Assembly: GCA_022819505.1 (NCBI GenBank)
Contig: JAJEHD010000008.1
Coordinates: forward strand, 21,265-85,264
Reading direction: 5' to 3'
Length of the DNA stretch: 64,000 nt
Source: Acidimicrobiia bacterium
Lineage (GTDB): Bacteria > Actinomycetota > Acidimicrobiia > Acidimicrobiales > Aldehydirespiratoraceae
Position numbers and translations under genes: made by a program. The notes below the pieces were generated by a model, which was given only the letters and a program-made list of their open reading frames with translations, made no database searches and was not told the DNA's origin. Within the stretch, counting starts at the first letter, position 1. Each line of letters begins with the position of its first letter. Below, piece by piece: positions 29,882 to 39,013 of the stretch.

Positions 29882-30628
29882 CCGGTGCGACCGCCCAGCC
29901 TCGGCCGTGCTGGCAACTGCGGCGGCCTTTTCGAGCGACCTTGCCTCCGCGAGGGTCAGCGACCGCCAGCATCCCGGCTGGAGGCGCCGATCGGCCAGCG
30001 GCCCGATCCTGGTCCGGACCAGGCGGCGGACGGGATGCCCCACCTCCTCGCACATCCTGCGCACCAGCCGGTTGCGACCCTCGCGGACGGTGATGCGCAG
30101 CACATCCGGCTCGACCAGCGCGACCCTTGCCGGCGCGGTGGGGCCGTCGTCGAGTTCCACGCCCTGGCGAAGGGCCCGCACCGCGGCCGGCCGCGGTGAA
30201 CCGGACACGTGGGCCAGGTACTCCTTCTCGATGCCGAACGACGGGTGGGTGAGCCGGTGGGCCAGATCGCCGTCGTTGGTGAGGAGCAGCAGGCCCTCGG
30301 TCAACAGGTCGAGACGACCGACCGGGAAGACGCGCGGCTCGGCGGGAACAAGGCCCGTCACGGTGGGCCGGCCCTGCGGGTCGTGCGCGGTGGTGACTAC
30401 GCCGGAGGGCTTATTGAGCAGGTAGTGGACCAGGTCGGGCCGCACGCCGACGACTGCCCCGTCCACCTCCACAACGGACCGGGCCGGATCGATGCGGTCT
30501 CCGAGCCGGGCGACGGAGCCGTCGACCCGCACCCGCCCGCCGGAGATGAGCGACTCGCAGGCCCGGCGGCTGCCGATCCCGCATCGGGCCAGGACCTTCT
30601 GGAGCCTCTCACCCTCTCCGGCGCTCAC
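29879..30628 (-). CDS. rluB: RsuA/RluB-family 23S rRNA pseudouridine synthase
   Basis: A 249-residue pseudouridine synthase: an N-terminal S4 RNA-binding domain (RLQKVLARCGIGSRRACESLI) and a catalytic domain with VGRLDLLTEGLLLLTNDG, where the Asp of RLD is the nucleophile, plus KEYLAHVSG and EGRNRLVRRMCEEVGH. The scpA-scpB neighbourhood supports RluB. GTG start at 30628 with AGGAGGG upstream. Confidence 0.92.
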   Translation of the reverse strand: MSAGEGERLQKVLARCGIGSRRACESLISGGRVRVDGSVARLGDRIDPARSVVEVDGAVVGVRPDLVHYLLNKPSGVVTTAHDPQGRPTVTGLVPAEPRVFPVGRLDLLTEGLLLLTNDGDLAHRLTHPSFGIEKEYLAHVSGSPRPAAVRALRQGVELDDGPTAPARVALVEPDVLRITVREGRNRLVRRMCEEVGHPVRRLVRTRIGPLADRRLQPGCWRSLTLAEARSLEKAAAVASTAEAGRSHR

Positions 30629-30659
30629 CGGGGTGTGCCAGCCCTCCTGGGCTCGGAGG

Positions 30660-31298
30660 TCACTGGTCGCGGTCTCCGGGCCCGGCCGGATCGGGTCCGC
30701 TGGGATCGGGCACCAACCGGAGGCGGTTCTCCATGGCCTCCACCACTGCGGGGTCCGGCACGAACTCGCTCAGCGGCGGCAGGTCTTGGAGGGAGTCCAG
30801 TCCCAGGTGCTCGAGGAACTGGGGCGTCGTCCCGTAGAGCACAGCCTGACCGGGGCCGGGGGCCCGGGCGATCTCGTCGATGTAGCCGCGGCGCCTGAGG
30901 GTCCGCATGACGCCGTCGACGTTCACTCCCCTGATCTCGGCGACCTGGTGGCGGGAAACCGGCTGCTTGTAGGCGACGACGGCCAGCGTCTCGAGCGCGG
31001 CGGCCGAGAGCCGGGCACTGTGGCCCTCGCGCACGAACCGCTCCACGTAGGCGTCCTGGGCGGGAGCGGTCTGGAAGCGGTAGCCGCCGGCCACCCTGGC
31101 CAGCACGAAACCCCGACCCTGGGACTCGTACTCTTCGGCGAGCCCGTCGCAGACAGCCCGCACCCGCTCGGTCGAGGTTTCCAGCACGCCGGCCAACACG
31201 GACGCCGGCACCGGCTCCTCCGCCAACAGCAGCACGGCCTCGAGCGCCGCCGCTATCGAAGGGTCTCCGGTGGTGTCGACGCCCGCGGGTCCGCTCAT
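30660..31298 (-). CDS. scpB: SMC-ScpAB complex subunit ScpB
   Basis: A 212-residue kite protein with two winged-helix domains (AALEAVLLLAEEPVPASVLAGVL and LSAAALETLAVVAYKQPVSRHQVAEIRGVNVDGVMRTL). It dimerises and loads ScpA and SMC for chromosome condensation. A disordered Asp/Pro tail ends the protein. It follows scpA by 15 bp, with GGGAG before the ATG. Confidence 0.93.
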   Translation of the reverse strand: MSGPAGVDTTGDPSIAAALEAVLLLAEEPVPASVLAGVLETSTERVRAVCDGLAEEYESQGRGFVLARVAGGYRFQTAPAQDAYVERFVREGHSARLSAAALETLAVVAYKQPVSRHQVAEIRGVNVDGVMRTLRRRGYIDEIARAPGPGQAVLYGTTPQFLEHLGLDSLQDLPPLSEFVPDPAVVEAMENRLRLVPDPSGPDPAGPGDRDQ

Positions 31299-31313
31299 CG
31301 GAATCTGACTCCC

Positions 31314-32102
31314 TCAACCCTCGTAGAGGTCGGCGCCCGCGATCGCGGCCTGCCGGACCTCGACGTCGTCGCCCCCGGTCCACACCACGACGATGTCGCC
31401 GAACGTGGTGGCCTGCTCGACATCGGCCAGCCCCTGCTTGACCAGTTCCAGGAGCGCAAGGAATCGCACCACCAGCCCGATGCGGTCATCGATATCGGAG
31501 GTGAGGCGGCGAAAGGTGATCCGCTGGATCCGGGACAGTTCCTCGACCAGCTCGGCGACGGCGTCGCCCACCGTCACCGAGATCGGCGTGATGTGGGCGA
31601 TGTCGACCCGGGGGGTGGGCGTGGGCGCCGCGGCCCGCAGGCAGGCGGCCCGTATCTCCTCGGGCGAGACCGCATCCAGGATGGACGGGACCAGCAGCAG
31701 CCAGCGTTCCTCGGTGGCACCCACCCGGCGAGGCCGGCTGAGGGCCGCGACCTCCAACATGTGGCGCAGCCTTTCCGACGCGTGCCGGAACATGGCGCAC
31801 TCCGACAGCCGGGCCAGGAGCAGGTCCCGCTCCGAGATGCCTTCCAACTCGTCGTCGAGCTCGACGACGGTGTCGGTGGGCAGCATCCGCTTGACCTTCA
31901 TGTCCACGAGAGTGGCCGCTAGCAGCAGGAACTCGGTGGCCGCGTCCAGGTCGCACTCCGGCATCCGGTCGATCTCGGCCAGGAAGGCGTCGGTGATGCG
32001 GGCGATCGGGATGTCGTATATCTCGACCTGCTCGCGCAGGATGAGCTGCAGGAGCAGGTCGAAGGGCCCGCTGTAGGCGGCGGTGGACACCTCGTAGGCC
32101 AT
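31314..32102 (-). CDS. scpA: SMC-ScpAB complex kleisin subunit ScpA
   Basis: A 262-residue kleisin that bridges the SMC heads. The N-terminal SGPFDLLLQLILREQVEIYDIPIARITDAFL and EFLLLAATLVDMKVKRMLP are typical; the C-terminal winged helix contains VVRFLALLELVKQG. I set the start at the ATG at 32102; the much longer open frame upstream is the shadow of trpS. TAATCT lies 7 nt before this ATG, and trpS begins only 33 bp away on the other strand. Confidence 0.93.
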   Translation of the reverse strand: MAYEVSTAAYSGPFDLLLQLILREQVEIYDIPIARITDAFLAEIDRMPECDLDAATEFLLLAATLVDMKVKRMLPTDTVVELDDELEGISERDLLLARLSECAMFRHASERLRHMLEVAALSRPRRVGATEERWLLLVPSILDAVSPEEIRAACLRAAAPTPTPRVDIAHITPISVTVGDAVAELVEELSRIQRITFRRLTSDIDDRIGLVVRFLALLELVKQGLADVEQATTFGDIVVVWTGGDDVEVRQAAIAGADLYEG

Positions 32103-32109
32103 CAGGTGG

Positions 32110-32115
32110 AGATTA
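32110..32115 (-). promoter_or_regulatory. -10 box of scpA (leaderless)
   Basis: TAATCT on the minus strand, 7 nt before the scpA ATG at 32102. It lies 6 bp from the opposing trpS box. Confidence 0.55.
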
Positions 32116-32121
32116 GTGCCG

Positions 32122-32127
32122 TACGCT
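32122..32127 (+). promoter_or_regulatory. -10 box of trpS (leaderless)
   Basis: TACGCT, 8 nt before the trpS ATG at 32136. Confidence 0.55.
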
Positions 32128-32135
32128 GGCGCCCC

Positions 32136-33119
32136 ATGACCACCCGGGTCCTCTCCGGCATCCAGCCAAGCGGCGATCTGCACCTCGGCAACTACCTGGG
32201 GGCGATCCGCAACTGGGCCAGGATCCAGCACACCGCCGACGCATTCCACCCCGTGGTCGACCTTCACGCGGTCACCGTGCCTCAGGCGCCGGGGGAACTC
32301 GGCAAGGCGACCCTGCGCATGTCGCAGATGCTCATGGCCGGCGGCCTCGACCCGGAGGTCTGCACGATCTTCGTCCAGAGCCACGTGCGGGAGCACACCG
32401 AGTGTGCCTGGCTGCTGGAGTGCACGGTGTCGTTCGGCGAGCTCAGCCGGATGACCCAGTTCAAGGACAAGTCGAATCAGCAGGAGTTCATCTCGGCCGG
32501 GCTGTTCACCTATCCCGCGCTCCAGGCGGCCGACATCCTGCTCTACGACGCCGACGAAGTGCCGGTAGGGGACGACCAGCGCCAGCACATCGAGCTCACC
32601 CGCGACATCGCCGACCGGTTCAACTCCCGCTACGGGCCGACGTTCAAGCCGCCGGAGGCGGTCGTGCCCGCGGCCGGGGCCCGGGTGATGGACCTGCAGC
32701 ACCCCACCCACAAGATGTCGAAGTCGCTGGACTCGCCCCGCGGCACGGTGGACCTGCTGGACGATCCGGCCGACATCGTCCGCAAGATCAAGGCCGCGGT
32801 CACCGACAGCGAGTCGGAGGTCCGCTACGACATCAAGGCCAAGCCCGGGGTGTCGAACCTTCTGTCGATCCTGGGGGCGGCCACCGGCCGGACTCCGGAG
32901 GAGGCCGCCGAGGGCTACTCGATGTACGGGCCCCTCAAGGCCGACACCGCCGACGCGGTGGTCGAGTTGCTGCGCCCCATCCAGGCCCGCTTCGCCGAGC
33001 TCGAGGCCGATCCCGCGGAGACGTCCCGGCTGCTGAAGATCGGCGCCGACAAGGCCCGGGCCATCGCCGCGGTCACCCTGGAGAGGGCCCGCACCAACAT
33101 CGGCCTGCTGACCCCCTAG
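32136..33119 (+). CDS. trpS: tryptophanyl-tRNA synthetase
   Basis: A 327-residue class Ic synthetase. SGIQPSGDLHLGNYLGAI carries the HIGH-type motif (HLGN) and KMSKSLDSPRGTV the KMSKS loop. GDDQRQHIELTRDIADRFN is also family-typical. The ATG at 32136 gives the conserved start; ten extra codons upstream overlap its own -10 region. It faces the small membrane protein gene at its 3' end. Confidence 0.96.
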   Translation: MTTRVLSGIQPSGDLHLGNYLGAIRNWARIQHTADAFHPVVDLHAVTVPQAPGELGKATLRMSQMLMAGGLDPEVCTIFVQSHVREHTECAWLLECTVSFGELSRMTQFKDKSNQQEFISAGLFTYPALQAADILLYDADEVPVGDDQRQHIELTRDIADRFNSRYGPTFKPPEAVVPAAGARVMDLQHPTHKMSKSLDSPRGTVDLLDDPADIVRKIKAAVTDSESEVRYDIKAKPGVSNLLSILGAATGRTPEEAAEGYSMYGPLKADTADAVVELLRPIQARFAELEADPAETSRLLKIGADKARAIAAVTLERARTNIGLLTP

Positions 33120-33144
33120 AGCGCGGCGTGTCCGGGTCGGAGGA

Positions 33145-33489
33145 TCAGCCTCCGGCCGTCCCGGTGAGCAGCGCGATCCAGATGGAGATGGTGGCCAGAA
33201 CGACGGTGGACACGGTGATGTACAGGTGCCTGGCCTGGCTCCTGGCCAGCTCGGCGTGGCTCTCGGCGTGGGCGACCTTGATATCGGCGAGGGCGTCGGT
33301 GACGGCAACCCTGAACTCCGCGAGGGTGGTGGTAAATGTGGCCGCGAGGACCTGGAGGTCCGCCTTGGTGGCCATGGTGTCCCAACCGCTAGGAGGCAGT
33401 TGCTGCATAAGGGTCTCTGCGTCGTCTGTGCCCATCAGTTCCGCCAGCGTGTTGAACAGCGAAGCTCGCTCTGCTTGAGTCGTCGCCAC
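33145..33489 (-). CDS. small coiled-coil protein with C-terminal membrane anchor
   Basis: A 114-residue protein. A short helical N-terminus is followed by WDTMATKADLQVLAATFTTTLAEFRVAVTDALADIKVAHAESHAELARSQ, a predicted coiled coil, and a single C-terminal membrane helix (YITVSTVVLATISIWIALL). The pattern recalls the bacterial DUF1640/CCDC90-like small proteins, whose function is unclear. The GTG at 33489 has GGAGG upstream. It stands alone, convergent with trpS, beside the lower-GC gap. I cannot assign a function. Confidence 0.65.
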   Translation of the reverse strand: MATTQAERASLFNTLAELMGTDDAETLMQQLPPSGWDTMATKADLQVLAATFTTTLAEFRVAVTDALADIKVAHAESHAELARSQARHLYITVSTVVLATISIWIALLTGTAGG

Positions 33490-34087
33490 TTCGGGCCTCC
33501 CGTCTACTCGTCTCGACTAGCGGGGAGCCCTCGACGGCTCCGATCCTGCCCGGAGAGCTAGCTCCGGGCTGGCAATGATAATATCATCTAACTTCTGAAG
33601 TTTCAATCAACTTAGTAGTCAGGAGTTGTTACTGACTGGCGTCAACACCGGCTCGATGGATTCTGGAGTGCTAGCCTGACGTCGTGAGGTTTGCACAGCC
33701 ATGACGGCGGGATGGCCTCGGCCTCCTCGGAACCAACGACGAGGTGCCCATGTACGGAGCGACCCTGACTGCCCGCCACCCCGACTCGGTGCTCGCAACC
33801 TCGCTGTTCGCGACCGATCTCCCGGGCTCTCCGCTGGACCTGGTCGGTGAACGACCGGTTGTGGGTGGCCCGATGTCGACGTGCGGCTATCGCACGCTCA
33901 CTCGAACAACCCCGACTTGCATGGCCTAGTACGTAGTTCGGACGTTGTCCTGATGCAGACAAGCCATGCGAAGCACGCAGCCACCAACGCGATCGAACGC
34001 TCAGTCGAGCCGCCGCGCCTGGTACGTGTGAACGGACGCAGAGCTACTTCCCTTCCGAAGCCTGCTGGGATGGGCTACCTCTGACGG
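33490..34087. other. 598-bp gene-poor, locally AT-rich stretch
   Basis: No convincing protein gene. The 33570-33630 part is the most AT-rich segment in the window (it includes ATGATAATATCATC) and is preceded by a strong hairpin at 33548-33569. A TAGCCT box at 33672-33677 lies 6 nt before a GTG, but that frame stops after six codons. Short frames on both strands (for example 33642-33962 minus and 33881-34084 plus) lack family signatures. It may be the eroded remnant of an insertion, or a regulatory region. Confidence 0.5.
33548..33569. terminator. hairpin upstream of the small membrane protein gene
   Basis: GCCCGGAG and CTCCGGGC pair around AGCTAG, giving an 8-bp GC-rich stem. The flank on the higher-coordinate side is AT-rich rather than a clean T run. 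It could stop transcription coming from xerD. Confidence 0.4.
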
Positions 34088-35008
34088 CTAGGAAAGGGCC
34101 ACCGCGCGGGGGTGGGCGGCGCGGTAGACGGCCCGCAGGCGCTCCGTCGACACCCTGGTGTAGATCTGGGTGGTGGAGATGGAGGCGTGGCCGAGCATCT
34201 CCTGCACGAAGCGGATGTCGGCCCCGCCGTCGAGCATGTGGGTGGCACACGAGTGGCGCAGCACATGCGGCGTTAGCAGCGAGCCGATGCCGGCGGCGTC
34301 GCCATGGCGACGCACCACCAGCCATAGGCCCTGGCGGCTGAGACGGCCGCCCCGCTGGTTCAGGAACACCGCCTCGGCGTCGCCCCGGCGGGCCCACAGT
34401 TCCGGCTCCAGCGCGCCGCGGCCCTCCGGCGCCAGCCAGCGGTCCAGCGCGGTGGCCGCGCACCGGCCGAGGGGAACGATCCGCTCCCTGGCTCCCTTGC
34501 CGGTGACCCGCACCAGCCCGTCGTGGAGGTCCACGTCGGCGAGCGACAGCGAACCGGCCTCCGAGATCCGGCAGCCCGTGCCGTAGAGCACCTCCAGCAC
34601 GGCCCGGTCCCGCCGAGCAACCGGATCGTCGCCGACGACCACATCCATCAACGAGCTAATCTGGTCGACCGACAGGGCCTTGGGAAGGCCCCGGGGCAGG
34701 CTCGGGATCTCCACGTCCGCGGTCGGGTCCTCGGCCCGAAGACCCTCGGCGGCCAGGAAGCGGTGGAGCCCCCTGACCGACACCAGCATCCGGGTAACGG
34801 AGGCCGCGGCCAGGCCGTCGCTCTGCAACGCTCGCAGGAACGCGATCACGTCGGTGTCGGCGGCGTCGTCCAGGCCGCGCCCGCCGGACTCGAGGTGCCG
34901 GCTGTAGCGGAGCAGGTCTCGCCGGTAGGCCTCGACCGTCCGTGGCGACCGGCCCCGCTCGACTGCGAGCCAGGCCAGGAACTCCTCCGCTCTAACGTCC
35001 AGGCTCAT
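34088..35008 (-). CDS. xerD: tyrosine recombinase XerD
   Basis: A 306-residue site-specific recombinase for chromosome dimer resolution at dif. The N-terminal SAM-like core-binding domain includes FLAWLAVERGRSPRTVEAYRRDL. The catalytic domain has Arg in GTGCRISEAGSL, Lys in VTGKGARERIVPLG, HxxR in TPHVLRHSCATHML, His in LGHASISTTQIY and the Tyr of YTRV. I set the start at the ATG at 35008. Its place after the Nudix gene and pyrG matches other Actinobacteria, so a chromosomal XerD rather than a phage integrase. Confidence 0.92.
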   Translation of the reverse strand: MSLDVRAEEFLAWLAVERGRSPRTVEAYRRDLLRYSRHLESGGRGLDDAADTDVIAFLRALQSDGLAAASVTRMLVSVRGLHRFLAAEGLRAEDPTADVEIPSLPRGLPKALSVDQISSLMDVVVGDDPVARRDRAVLEVLYGTGCRISEAGSLSLADVDLHDGLVRVTGKGARERIVPLGRCAATALDRWLAPEGRGALEPELWARRGDAEAVFLNQRGGRLSRQGLWLVVRRHGDAAGIGSLLTPHVLRHSCATHMLDGGADIRFVQEMLGHASISTTQIYTRVSTERLRAVYRAAHPRAVALS

Positions 35009-35042
35009 GGCCTCCACCGCCGACGGTGGCACAACGGACGGC

Positions 35043-35071
35043 GCCACCGGACTCACCATCCCAGCCGGCGC
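35043..35071. repeat. 29-bp direct repeat, copy 1 (after Nudix gene)
   Basis: Identical to 35087-35115, with a 44-bp period. The other copy contains the last codons and stop of the Nudix gene, so this looks like a tandem duplication of that gene end. Confidence 0.75.
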
Positions 35072-35086
35072 AGCACCAAGCGCGAG

Positions 35087-35115
35087 GCCACCGGACTCAC
35101 CATCCCAGCCGGCGC
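35087..35115. repeat. 29-bp direct repeat, copy 2 (Nudix gene end)
   Basis: Covers the final codons and TGA stop of the Nudix gene. See the identical copy at 35043-35071. Confidence 0.75.
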
Positions 35116-35696
35116 CGGGCCAGGAGCAGGCCGATGATGGTCTTGGCGTCGCGGATCTCGCCCCGCTCGATCATGGCCACGGCCTCGTTCAGACCGACGC
35201 GCTCGATCGTCATCCACTCCTCCTCGGCTCCGTCGGGCTCGCGGGGCACCGGCGACAGTCCTGTGGCCAGGAACAGGTGGGACAGCTCGTCGCAGAAGCC
35301 CGGCGAGTTGTAGAACGTCCCCAACTCCTCGAGCGACTCGCAGGCCAGCCCGGCCTCCTCGGCCAGCTCGCGGCGGGCCGTGCCGGCCGGATCCTCCCCG
35401 CCGACGTCGCGGGTGCCGGCCGGGATCTCCAGCAGTTCGTCCTCCACCGGCGTGCGGTACTGCCTCAGCAGCACGACGTCGTCACCGTCGACGGCCACCA
35501 CCGCAACCGCGCCCCGGTGGTGTACCACATCGCGGGTCATGCGCTCGCCGTTGGGAGTGGAGAACTCGCTCTCAGTAAGGCGAACGACCCGGCCGGCGTG
35601 GATCTCGCGTTCTGCGACCTTGCGGAAACCGCCGCCTGTGTCGGCCCCGGCCGGCCGGTCCTCGGCGGCGCCCGGCGACGCGGACACGGGCGTCAC
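35097..35696 (-). CDS. Nudix hydrolase, ADP-ribose pyrophosphatase type
   Basis: A 199-residue Nudix enzyme. The Nudix box runs [25 protein letters not shown]. It has one extra residue between the first Gly and Glu compared with the standard box, as I recall for the mycobacterial ADP-ribose pyrophosphatase. [16 protein letters not shown] is also typical of ADPRases. ADP-ribose is therefore the best substrate guess. GTG at 35696, overlapping the pyrG stop (GTGA). Confidence 0.88.
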   Translation of the reverse strand: MTPVSASPGAAEDRPAGADTGGGFRKVAEREIHAGRVVRLTESEFSTPNGERMTRDVVHHRGAVAVVAVDGDDVVLLRQYRTPVEDELLEIPAGTRDVGGEDPAGTARRELAEEAGLACESLEELGTFYNSPGFCDELSHLFLATGLSPVPREPDGAEEEWMTIERVGLNEAVAMIERGEIRDAKTIIGLLLARRRLGW

Positions 35697-37351
35697 GCCG
35701 GAGCCGAAGGCTCCGGCGTGTAGTCGCTCATCTCCGGCAGGCGCGGATTGCGGCCCGCCGCCCGCACCATCGCGGCCTCAACCAGACCGCTGAACAGCGG
35801 CGCCGGGCGGTTGGGGCGGCTCTTGAACTCCGGGTGGGCCTGGGTGCCGACCCAGTAGGGATGGCCCTCTAGCTCGACGAACTCGACCAGCCTCCCGTCG
35901 GGCGACTCGCCGCAGAGCACCATGTCGGAGGCCTCGAAGCGGGTCCGGTAGCGGGGATTGAACTCGTAACGGTGGCGGTGCCGCTCGGACACCACCTCCT
36001 CCCCGTAGGCCTCCGCGACTTGTGAGCCGGGCTGCAGCTGAGCCACGTAGGCGCCGAGGCGCATGGTCCCGCCGTAGTCGGTGACGCCGCGCTGGCTGTC
36101 CATCAGGTCGATGACCGGATGCGGCGTCAAGGCGTCGAACTCGGTGGAGTTGGCATCGGCCAGCCCGAGGGCGTTGCGGGCGTACTCGATGGTCATCACC
36201 TGCATGCCCAGGCATAGACCGAGGCAGGGGATCAGGTTCTCGCGGGCATAGCCCGCAGCTGCGATCTTGCCCTCGATGCCCCGTTCGCCGAACCCTCCCG
36301 GGATGACGATCCCGTCGAGGTCGCGCAAGCGGCCGGCAACAAGCAGCCCCTCGACCTCCTCGGCCTGCACCCACTCGATCTCGATGTCGGCGCCGTGGTG
36401 GATGGCGGCGTGGTTGAGCGCCTCGATGACCGACAGGTAGGCGTCCGGGAGGCTCACGTACTTGCCGATCATGCCGATCCGCACCGGCGCGGAGGCCAGC
36501 CGGATCCGTTCCACTAGAGCCTCCCACTCGGCCAGGTCCACGTCGTCGGGGTCCAGGCCCAGCTGCCGGCACACCACGTTGTCGAGTCCCTCGCCGTGCA
36601 GGATCAGCGGGATCTCGTACAGGCTGCCCGCGTCGGCGCAGGTGATCACCGCCTCGGGGGACACGTCGCAGAGGTTGGAGATCTTGCGCTCGAGCTCCTT
36701 GGTGAGAGGCGTCTCGCACCGGCACACGATGGCGTCGGGTTGCACGCCCCGGGAGCGGAGCTCGGTCACCGAGTGCTGGGTGGGCTTGGTCTTCTGCTCG
36801 CCGGTGGGTCCGATGAACGGGACCAGGGTGACGTGCACGAAACAGACGTTGGAGCGGCCCACGTCGAGGCGGAACTGCCGGATGGCCTCCAGGAACGGGA
36901 GGATCTCTATGTCGCCGACGGTGCCGCCCAGCTCGGTGATCACGACATCGACGTCGTCGCTGGCGAGCCGGGCGATGCGCCGCTTGATCTCGTCGGTCAC
37001 ATGGGGGATGACCTGCACGGTGCGACCGAGGTAGTCGCCGCGGCGCTCCGACGCGATGACCTCCGAGTAGATCGACCCGGTGGTGCCGTTGGAGTCGCAA
37101 GTGAGGCTCTCATCGATAAAGCGCTCGTAATGGCCCAGATCGAGGTCGGTCTCGCCGCCGTCGTCGGTGACGAACACCTCTCCGTGCTCGAACGGGTTCA
37201 TGGTGCCCGGATCGACGTTCAGGTACGGGTCGAGCTTGAGCATCGTCACCCGCAGGCCCCGGGCCTTGAGCAGGCGCCCCAGCGAGGCCCCGGTCAGCCC
37301 TTTGCCCAGTCCGCTGACCACACCACCGGTGACGAAGACGTGCTTTGTCAT
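35693..37351 (-). CDS. pyrG: CTP synthase
   Basis: A 552-residue CTP synthetase. The amidoligase domain opens [30 protein letters not shown]; the glutamine amidotransferase domain (after about 290) has the nucleophile Cys in CLGLCLGMQ and the His/Glu near the end ([10 protein letters not shown]). It makes CTP from UTP and glutamine. The ATG at 37351 lies 9 nt after TAGGGT, a borderline leaderless arrangement. It is coupled to the Nudix gene. Confidence 0.97.
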   Translation of the reverse strand: MTKHVFVTGGVVSGLGKGLTGASLGRLLKARGLRVTMLKLDPYLNVDPGTMNPFEHGEVFVTDDGGETDLDLGHYERFIDESLTCDSNGTTGSIYSEVIASERRGDYLGRTVQVIPHVTDEIKRRIARLASDDVDVVITELGGTVGDIEILPFLEAIRQFRLDVGRSNVCFVHVTLVPFIGPTGEQKTKPTQHSVTELRSRGVQPDAIVCRCETPLTKELERKISNLCDVSPEAVITCADAGSLYEIPLILHGEGLDNVVCRQLGLDPDDVDLAEWEALVERIRLASAPVRIGMIGKYVSLPDAYLSVIEALNHAAIHHGADIEIEWVQAEEVEGLLVAGRLRDLDGIVIPGGFGERGIEGKIAAAGYARENLIPCLGLCLGMQVMTIEYARNALGLADANSTEFDALTPHPVIDLMDSQRGVTDYGGTMRLGAYVAQLQPGSQVAEAYGEEVVSERHRHRYEFNPRYRTRFEASDMVLCGESPDGRLVEFVELEGHPYWVGTQAHPEFKSRPNRPAPLFSGLVEAAMVRAAGRNPRLPEMSDYTPEPSAPA

Positions 37352-37360
37352 CGGGATCCC

Positions 37361-37366
37361 ACCCTA
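37361..37366 (-). promoter_or_regulatory. candidate -10 box of pyrG
   Basis: TAGGGT on the minus strand, 9 nt before the ATG at 37351, one longer than most boxes here. Confidence 0.4.
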
Positions 37367-37408
37367 CCCCGCCAGCACGGGCACCCCGCGGACCGGATTG
37401 GATTCAAC

Positions 37409-38995
37409 TCAGCCCGATCGGTGCGAGGCCGCGGATTCAAGCAGTTCCTCGGCGTGCTGCAGGGCCGACGCGGACTGGGGCGACCCCGAGAGCATCCTCG
37501 ACAGCTCCACCAGGCGGTCCTCCCCGACCACGGTGCGCAGCCCCACCCGAGTCGACCCTGCGACCTCGGCCTTCTCCAGCGCCAGGTGATGGTCCGCGTA
37601 GGCCGCCACCTGCGGGAGATGGGTCACCACTATCACCTGGTGGTCGATGCTGAGCGCGGCCAGACTGCTGCCGACCGCCCGGGCCGCAGTGCCGCCGACG
37701 CCCGCGTCGACCTCATCGAAGACCAGCGTCTCCGGCCCGGCGGTCAGCACCAGCCTCAGCGCCAGCATCGTCCGGGCCAGCTCGCCCCCGCTGGCCACCC
37801 GGCTCAGCGGCAGCGGCTCGTGACCGGGGTTAGCCGCCAGGCGGAACGAGACCTGCTCGCCGGCATCGCCGCTGACGTCGACGCTCAAGCGGGCGGCGCC
37901 CATGGCCAGCTCAGCCAGGCGCGACCCGACCGCAGCGGCCAGCCTTGGCGCCGCCTCGGAGCGCGCCGCCAGCACACGGGCCCGTTCAGCCCCGAGCCGC
38001 TCCGACACCTCGGACCGGCGCGCCTCCAGCGAGGCCGCTCTCGTCTCGTACCCCTCGAGCTCGTCGAGCCGTCCTGCCGCCTCCGATCGGAAGTCGAGCA
38101 CCTCTCCGAGTGTGGAGCCGTACTTGCGCCGCAGCCCGGCCAGGAGCTGCCGCCGCTCGCGCAGCGCGGCAAGGGCGGCGGGATCATCGGTGATCGCTTC
38201 CAGGCAGGCCCTGGCGTCGGCCGCGATGTCGGCGATCTCCGCCGACGCATCCACGATCCTTGAGACGAGGCCGGCGAAGGGCTCCCGTCCGGCAAGGACA
38301 GTTTGGGCGCGACCCAGCCCGTCGGACACCTCGCTGTCCGCGCTGAGCAGCCTCATGGCATGGGCGGCGGCCTGGCGGTGAGCGGCCGCATCGGCCAGCA
38401 CCGACTCGTCCCGATCGAGGCGTTCGTCCTCGCCGGGATCGGAAATGGCGGCCCCGTCGATCTCCGAGAGCTGGTGGCGCAGAAGGTCGATCTCGCGGAA
38501 CCGGGCCCGGGCGTCGCCGCCGAGCGCGGCGAGGCCGGCCTCGACGGACCGCAGCTCGTCGGTGAGGCCGGCCATCGTCGCGGTGTCGACGGCGCCGAAA
38601 CTGTCCAGGACGGACCGCTGGATGGGTCCTCTCAGCAGCGACTGGTGGGTGTGCTGGCCGTGCAGGTCGACGAGGTCGCACCCCAGTTCCTCCAGCGCGG
38701 CCGCGGTGGCCAGGTGGCCGTCGATGTAGGCCCGGGACCGGCCGTCGGCGGGTATCACCCGGCGAAGCACAGTCTCGCGCTCGCCGGTGACGAACCGGCC
38801 CTCGACCTCCGCCTCAGGCGCACAGGGGCCCACCAGCGCGGGAGTGGCCCGGCCACCGGTCAGCAGGTCGATGGCCCCGACGACCAGCGTCTTGCCCGCG
38901 CCCGTCTCTCCGGTCACGGCCGTCATGCCGGTCCCCAGGACCAACTCCATGTCCTCGATGACGCCGAGGTTCCGGACGACCAGCTCGGTCAGCAC
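37409..38995 (-). CDS. recN: DNA repair ATPase RecN
   Basis: A 528-residue SMC-like ATPase for double-strand break repair. Walker A is GETGAGKT at about residues 30-37, the central region is coiled coil, and the C-terminal head has the ABC signature-like LSRVASGGELARTMLALRL and Walker B LVFDEVDAGVGG. GTG start at 38995, 18 bp after nadK. The cluster tlyA-nadK-recN is conserved in Actinobacteria. Confidence 0.95.
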   Translation of the reverse strand: MLTELVVRNLGVIEDMELVLGTGMTAVTGETGAGKTLVVGAIDLLTGGRATPALVGPCAPEAEVEGRFVTGERETVLRRVIPADGRSRAYIDGHLATAAALEELGCDLVDLHGQHTHQSLLRGPIQRSVLDSFGAVDTATMAGLTDELRSVEAGLAALGGDARARFREIDLLRHQLSEIDGAAISDPGEDERLDRDESVLADAAAHRQAAAHAMRLLSADSEVSDGLGRAQTVLAGREPFAGLVSRIVDASAEIADIAADARACLEAITDDPAALAALRERRQLLAGLRRKYGSTLGEVLDFRSEAAGRLDELEGYETRAASLEARRSEVSERLGAERARVLAARSEAAPRLAAAVGSRLAELAMGAARLSVDVSGDAGEQVSFRLAANPGHEPLPLSRVASGGELARTMLALRLVLTAGPETLVFDEVDAGVGGTAARAVGSSLAALSIDHQVIVVTHLPQVAAYADHHLALEKAEVAGSTRVGLRTVVGEDRLVELSRMLSGSPQSASALQHAEELLESAASHRSG

Positions 38996-39013
38996 TTGAT
39001 AGTCAGGCAGGCT

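Noticed and set aside
32103..33308. Long N-terminal extension of scpA on the minus strand
   Set aside because: It is the antisense shadow of trpS; the composition is Arg/Pro/Gly/Leu-rich and no domain is visible.
33642..33962. 106-codon minus-strand frame in the AT-rich gap
   Set aside because: No family motif, no start signal, and an Arg/Ser/His composition typical of a chance frame.
34088..35008. xerD as the integrase of an integrative element
   Set aside because: Its neighbours (Nudix, pyrG, recN, nadK, tlyA) are the conserved chromosomal context of XerD.
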